Assembly: GCF_003148625.1 (NCBI RefSeq) | Contig: NZ_QGGO01000021.1 | Location: 31,842-95,841, forward strand | DNA length: 64,000 nucleotides | Source: Arcicella aurantiaca | GTDB taxonomy: Bacteria > Bacteroidota > Bacteroidia > Cytophagales > Spirosomataceae | Direction: 5' to 3' | Part shown: positions 60,147-64,000 of the stretch, piece by piece | Layout: each line of letters begins with the position of its first letter | Numbering within the stretch: the stretch's first letter is position 1 | Program-made: the position numbers and the translations under genes | The notes under the pieces: model-generated | What the model was told of the DNA's origin: nothing | Seen by the model: the letters and a program-made list of their open reading frames with translations, nothing else | The model's database searches: none

Positions 60147-60238
60147 GTACTACCGCCATGTTGGTTTTTTCTACCACAGTAATTGTGTTAGTTTATATTT
60201 TTCATAATCGCCTTATTAAACAAAAATATGGTTTGTAA
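60101..60238 (+). pseudogene. Truncated duplicate of the histidine kinase N-terminus (or 45-residue membrane peptide)
   Basis: From the ATG at 60101 the frame gives 45 residues, IKSIIEIGTTAMLVFSTTVI plus a second stretch ending FHNRLIKQKYGL. It matches the start of the kinase at 60397 (IIILGTAAMLLPTSAII, then a basic juxtamembrane turn), also at nucleotide level (ggtact.ccgc.atg). It ends where the kinase would continue into its dimerization helix. Tandem duplication followed by decay is the simplest reading; a functional mini-membrane peptide cannot be excluded. It overlaps the 7TM gene by 46 bp. Confidence 0.5.
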
Positions 60239-60309
60239 TGGCTTTAGGTTTTAAAGAGATATTTATCAATTTTTTGCACTGCTCATAACGCTACTTTTCT
60301 TTCGCTGAT

Positions 60310-60365
60310 TTACAAAAAATCCGTAAAATCTGCGTTACTTGTATCTATGTAATCTGTGTGCCATA
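60310..60365. repeat. Dispersed low-complexity repeat (cgcagattt... type)
   Basis: The reverse strand contains tggcacacagattacatag and taacgcagattttacggatt, similar to the block at 44106-44143. It lies in the 158-bp gap before the kinase gene. Confidence 0.5.
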
Positions 60366-60396
60366 AATCCTTCTTGGAATCCCTAACCCCCAATTT

Positions 60397-61173
60397 ATGA
60401 ATGAGGTAAAAATCATTATTCTTGGTACAGCCGCAATGCTTTTACCCACTTCGGCAATTATTATTTTTGTTATTCTATACTATCGTCGCCAGCGTTTGCA
60501 ACGAGAAAAATTAGAACACATAGAAGAACTTCATCGCCAAGAAATGTTAGAAGCCAGTGTTGCCTCACAAGAAAATGTTCGCCGACAAATTGGGGGAGAT
60601 TTACACGATGAAATAGGTACGCTTCTATCCGCTACACGTATGAGTCTTTCTCAGATTACAAAGTATGGTGATAATCCTTCCAAACGAGAAAATCTCCTTA
60701 ATCAAACGCAAGACCTTCTCAATGAAGCCCTCAATAACGTTCGTAGAATTTCTAAAGAGTTAATGCCCAGTACATTAGATGAATTTGGGCTTATCATTGC
60801 TCTTAAAGATTTTACCCAAAAAATGACTGAACACACAGGTGTTATGGTATGTTTTAGCCACGGAGAATTAGTGGGTAAATTTGACTCTAAAATAGAACTC
60901 GCCCTTTATCGAACAGCTCAAGAATTAGTGAATAACGCCCTCAAACACGCTCAGGCAACCATCATTAATCTTACATTGAGTGAAAGTAATAATCAATTAG
61001 TTTTACAAGTTTCTGATAATGGAATTGGTTTCGATTTAGAAGAAGTAAATCAACCCAATAGAGGAATTGGTATAAAAAATATTGAAAGCCGTATCAGCGT
61101 CATCAAAGGACATATTAAATTTGATGTAGAAAAAGGTAGAGGAGCAAGTTTTGAAATTTCAGTTCCTTTATAA
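60397..61173 (+). CDS. NarX/DegS-type sensor histidine kinase
   Basis: The 258-residue kinase has one N-terminal membrane helix (about 5-28), a linker helix, the HisKA_3 dimerization box with phospho-accepting His70 in RQIGGDLHDEIGTLLSA, and an HATPase_c domain (N box ELVNNALKHAQA, G1 VSDNGIGFD, G2 NRGIGIKNIESR, then KGRGASFEISV). It has no extracytoplasmic sensor. The 7TM protein upstream may supply sensing. It is followed by its NarL-type regulator 88 bp downstream. The signal and targets are unknown. Confidence 0.92.
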   Translation: MNEVKIIILGTAAMLLPTSAIIIFVILYYRRQRLQREKLEHIEELHRQEMLEASVASQENVRRQIGGDLHDEIGTLLSATRMSLSQITKYGDNPSKRENLLNQTQDLLNEALNNVRRISKELMPSTLDEFGLIIALKDFTQKMTEHTGVMVCFSHGELVGKFDSKIELALYRTAQELVNNALKHAQATIINLTLSESNNQLVLQVSDNGIGFDLEEVNQPNRGIGIKNIESRISVIKGHIKFDVEKGRGASFEISVPL

Positions 61174-61261
61174 TTCTAACGTCTTTAATTTCAATCTTGA
61201 AGGCTCAATCTAAAAAGTACAACATTAACATCACCCGTCGATACCCAAAACCACATCAATC

Positions 61262-61921
61262 ATGAACAACCCAAAGATTAAAATTGCCATTGCCGACGAC
61301 CACGCTATTTTTCGTCGTGGTATTGTATCACTTTTACAAAATAATGACGATTTTGAAGTGATTTCGCAAGCTGCTAATGGACAAGAATTAATTGATAATC
61401 TTAATAAAGAACAACCCCACGTTATTTTGATGGATTTGCAAATGCCTGTACTTGATGGCATCAGAGCAACCCAACAAATCAAAAAAGAATTACCCCATAT
61501 AAAAATTATCATTATTTCCATGCACGACGAAGCTCAATTTGTCTCGCACCTCATGGAGCTTGGAGCTAACGGATATTTATTAAAAGACGCAGACCCTGAC
61601 GAAGTAGAAAATGCCATTTATACCGTTCATAACGAAGATTATTACTATGGAGCATTCCTCTTAAAAGTAATGCACAATCGAATGATAAATAAGCCTGTCA
61701 AGAAAATCGTACCCTATTTTAGCATCCAAGTCGAACTTTCTGAACGAGAAATAGAGATTTTACAACACATCTGCGAAGGAACAACCGCTCCACAAATTGC
61801 GGATAAAATCAATTTAAGTCACCGAACTGTTGAAGGACATAGAAATCGTATCATGGAAAAAACAGGGACAAAAAATATTGCAGGCTTAGTTGCTTGGGCT
61901 GTGAGAAATGGAATAGCATAA
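61262..61921 (+). CDS. NarL/FixJ-family response regulator
   Basis: The 219-residue protein has a receiver domain (Asp12-Asp13 in IAIADDHAIF, phospho-acceptor Asp58 in VILMDLQMPVLDG, Lys in YLLKDADPDE). A LuxR-type HTH follows (about 155-215), with LSEREIEILQHICEGTTAPQ and KINLSHRTVEGHRNRIMEKT. It is the natural partner of the kinase at 60397. It should act as a transcription factor on unknown genes; the small Cys-tail protein and the 7TM gene are nearby candidates. Confidence 0.94.
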   Translation: MNNPKIKIAIADDHAIFRRGIVSLLQNNDDFEVISQAANGQELIDNLNKEQPHVILMDLQMPVLDGIRATQQIKKELPHIKIIIISMHDEAQFVSHLMELGANGYLLKDADPDEVENAIYTVHNEDYYYGAFLLKVMHNRMINKPVKKIVPYFSIQVELSEREIEILQHICEGTTAPQIADKINLSHRTVEGHRNRIMEKTGTKNIAGLVAWAVRNGIA

Positions 61922-62103
61922 TGAACAGCCAATAACATCAAAAGTATCAGGTAAATAACTACACCTATCAATATTCTCCTGATTCAATAAAGAAATATCA
62001 AATCTCAATTGATAACTTTGCAGTTCAAAATCATTAAAAGGTTCACTACTAAAGATAAAATAAAGAATCATCTTTTATCGTAGAAACTGACAAAGAACGA
62101 ATA

Positions 62104-63411
62104 ATGCAGACAAATTTTATAGAAGAACTCCGTTGGCGTGGAATGCTCCACGACATGATGCCTGGAACAGAAGAACAATTAAGCAAAGAAATAACTGCAG
62201 CATATATTGGCTTCGACCCAACCGCCGCATCATTACATATTGGTAATTTAGCCACCATTATGTTACTAAAGCATTTTCAATTGTGCGGACACAAACCATT
62301 CGCATTAGTTGGAGGAGCAACAGGCATGATTGGTGACCCTTCAGGCAAAGCAGCCGAAAGAGAATTTCTTTCAGAAGAAACACTTCGTTTTAATCAGGAT
62401 AGTATAAAGAAACAATTAGAGAAATTCTTAGACTTTAATGCTGGAGAAAACTCTGCTGAAATGGTCAATAATTACGATTGGTTTAAAGAATTTTCATTCT
62501 TAGATTTCCTTCGTGAAGGAGGTAAATACCTTTCTGTAAATTATATGATGTCTAAAGATTCAGTAAAAAAACGTCTTGAAACAGGAATTTCTTTTACCGA
62601 ATTTTCATACCAACTACTACAAGGCTACGATTTCTACTGGTTGTATAAAAATAAAAACGTTCGTCTCCAAATGGGAGGCTCTGACCAATGGGGTAACATC
62701 ACAACAGGTACAGAAATCATTAGAAGAAAAGAAGGCGGAGCAGATGAAATTGAGCATAAAGCATTTGCCCTTACAACTCCTTTAGTTACAAAAGCAGACG
62801 GAACAAAGTTTGGTAAATCAGAATCTGGAAACGTTTGGTTAGACCCTGCCATGACAACTCCATATCAGTTTTATCAATTCTGGTTGAATACTGCCGATTC
62901 AGATTGCCCGAGATTATTGAGAGTGTTCACCCTATATAATCAACAAACAATAGAAGCTCTTGAAGCTGAACACGCCGAAGCCCCTCATTTACGCATAATG
63001 CAAAAAGCGTTGGCGAAAGATGTAACAACACGTGTTCATTCAGAAAAAGATTACCAAATTGTAAAACAGGCTTCTGAATTATTATTTGACAAAAACGTTA
63101 TTGAACAATTTGAGCAAGTTGATGCCCAAGTAGTAGAAGCCTTAGATTTGATAAAAGTCAAAAAAGACGATTATTCAAATTGTGCAAATATTACAGATTT
63201 TTTAGCAACTTTAATTTTAGATGAAAAAGGAGAGCCTATCATCTTTAAATCAAAAGGAGAAACACGCAAAGCGATTCAAGCAAATTCAGTGTCTATTAAT
63301 AAGCAAAAGGTAACAGACCCTAATAAAACGTTAGAATTTACCTTATTAAGAGGAAATTACCTTATCGTAAATCATGGAAAACAAAAAGTATATATAATTC
63401 AGCTTGTATAA
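62104..63411 (+). CDS. tyrS: Tyrosyl-tRNA synthetase
   Basis: The 435-residue class I synthetase carries HIGN (residues 45-48, in FDPTAASLHIGNL) and the KMSKS-like KFGKS (235-239), with the tyrosine pocket seen in ALVGGATGMIGDPSGK and QLLQGYDFYWLY. An S4-like C-terminal RNA-binding domain (about 365-435) ends the protein. It charges tRNA-Tyr in the cytoplasm. It is a single gene with a strong terminator at 63428-63470, then the rRNA promoter region. I see no T-box in the 182-bp upstream gap. Confidence 0.97.
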   Translation: MQTNFIEELRWRGMLHDMMPGTEEQLSKEITAAYIGFDPTAASLHIGNLATIMLLKHFQLCGHKPFALVGGATGMIGDPSGKAAEREFLSEETLRFNQDSIKKQLEKFLDFNAGENSAEMVNNYDWFKEFSFLDFLREGGKYLSVNYMMSKDSVKKRLETGISFTEFSYQLLQGYDFYWLYKNKNVRLQMGGSDQWGNITTGTEIIRRKEGGADEIEHKAFALTTPLVTKADGTKFGKSESGNVWLDPAMTTPYQFYQFWLNTADSDCPRLLRVFTLYNQQTIEALEAEHAEAPHLRIMQKALAKDVTTRVHSEKDYQIVKQASELLFDKNVIEQFEQVDAQVVEALDLIKVKKDDYSNCANITDFLATLILDEKGEPIIFKSKGETRKAIQANSVSINKQKVTDPNKTLEFTLLRGNYLIVNHGKQKVYIIQLV

Positions 63412-63427
63412 CTTTTAAATTTTACTA

Positions 63428-63475
63428 AAATGCCTTTTGTTTGAAATAATCATTCAAACAAAAGGCATTTCACTT
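63428..63475 (+). terminator. Rho-independent terminator after tyrS
   Basis: A perfect 18-bp stem (63428-63445 with 63453-63470) with a 7-nt loop and partial T-run lies 17 bp after the tyrS stop. Confidence 0.88.
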
Positions 63476-63654
63476 TTATTAATCTCTTTATGTAAAATAC
63501 ATAAATGTAATTATTCTAATATTAAATAGAAACAATATTTGTCTACCTTGATTCATTCAAATTAAGGTGTATTTTTTTTGCAATATTTAAGTATTTGATT
63601 TTCACAATTTTATAGTAAAATAAAATATTTTATTTGTTTTTATTTCTTGTATAG

Positions 63655-63686
63655 TTTGGTAGTTTAAAATAAAAGGTGCAACTTTG
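63655..63686 (+). promoter_or_regulatory. Candidate rRNA operon promoter
   Basis: TTTG (63655-63658), 20 bp, CAACTTTG (63679-63686, one mismatch to TAnnTTTG) and then CACTCCGAAAC. The start region TTTGCAcTCCG is shared with the rpmB promoter (TTTGCAtTCCG). A gttctttgagat segment at 63769-63780 resembles the leader motif seen before 16S in this phylum. Confidence 0.5.
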
Positions 63687-63885
63687 CACTCCGAAACGAC
63701 GGGGCGAGTATATAAAAAGGTTTATTTAGCCACATAGATTTTGACTGCTAGAGGTTAAAATTGTAAGAGTTCTTTGAGATATTGATAGGAAGAGAGAATA
63801 TTAATTTTATTCAAAAACAGGAGTTGTAGTTATGTTTCTTTATTAAAAGAGAGCATGAAAGAGCAACTTCATTTTATAGATATTT

Positions 63886-64000
<115 letters not shown>

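Overview
The window is about 64 kb of AT-rich chromosomal DNA from a Bacteroidota bacterium, most likely a member of the Cytophagales (Spirosomaceae-like). The signs are two SusC/SusD pairs, a TonB receptor paired with a DUF4249 lipoprotein, three ~1,100-residue VCBS/ASPIC-UnbV lipoproteins, a PorT-like (type IX secretion) gene beside ubiE, Bacteroidota-type promoters (TTG, about 19-21 bp, TAnnTTTG) and almost no Shine-Dalgarno sequences. The 5' end of a 16S rRNA gene closes the window. I do not assign a genus.

Layout. 1-3150 (minus): start of an F-type ATP synthase operon (atpI-like, atpB, atpE, atpF, partial atpH). 3.6-8 kb: RhlE-type helicase, FabH-like synthase, AraC regulator and two small membrane proteins. 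8.3-14.6 kb: first SusC/SusD pair and a secreted M20 amidohydrolase. 14.7-28 kb: mostly housekeeping genes, including rimO, a MoeB-rhodanese fusion, rpmB, an EEP-family protein, an AI-2E family permease, a sterol-desaturase-like hydroxylase, a Crp/Fnr regulator and a YdiJ-like FAD/Fe-S dehydrogenase. 28.5-49.3 kb: an uptake island with the second SusC/SusD pair, a lipoprotein, TonB receptor plus DUF4249, three VCBS/ASPIC lipoproteins and a sugar-porter MFS permease. Outer-membrane import, surface binding and inner-membrane sugar transport probably work together here. 49.5-59 kb: porT, ubiE, DoxX, a HTH-only LuxR protein, two small accessory proteins, acyl-CoA dehydrogenase, DUF1684, ribE and a GH20 hexosaminidase. 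59-64 kb: a small Cys-tailed protein, a 7TM protein with a NarX-like kinase and NarL-like regulator, tyrS, and the rRNA leader with the 16S start.

The most striking content is repeats rather than genes. Many 3' gene ends carry tandem heptamer arrays whose unit contains a stop codon (TAGAGGA, TAGTTAT, TGAGCAG, TGAGTGA types). At several loci the array begins exactly at the gene's own stop codon. Because 7 is not a multiple of 3, such arrays place stops in all three frames. A 28-bp (4 x 7) palindromic tandem repeat does the same after ribE, and its relatives sit at the ends of two VCBS genes. Other palindromic repeats are inserted in frame (33 and 24 nt) in the same interdomain linker of two VCBS paralogs, resembling Rickettsia palindromic elements. 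At least three more hairpin or MITE-like families are scattered in spacers. All of this was read by eye; no database search was possible.
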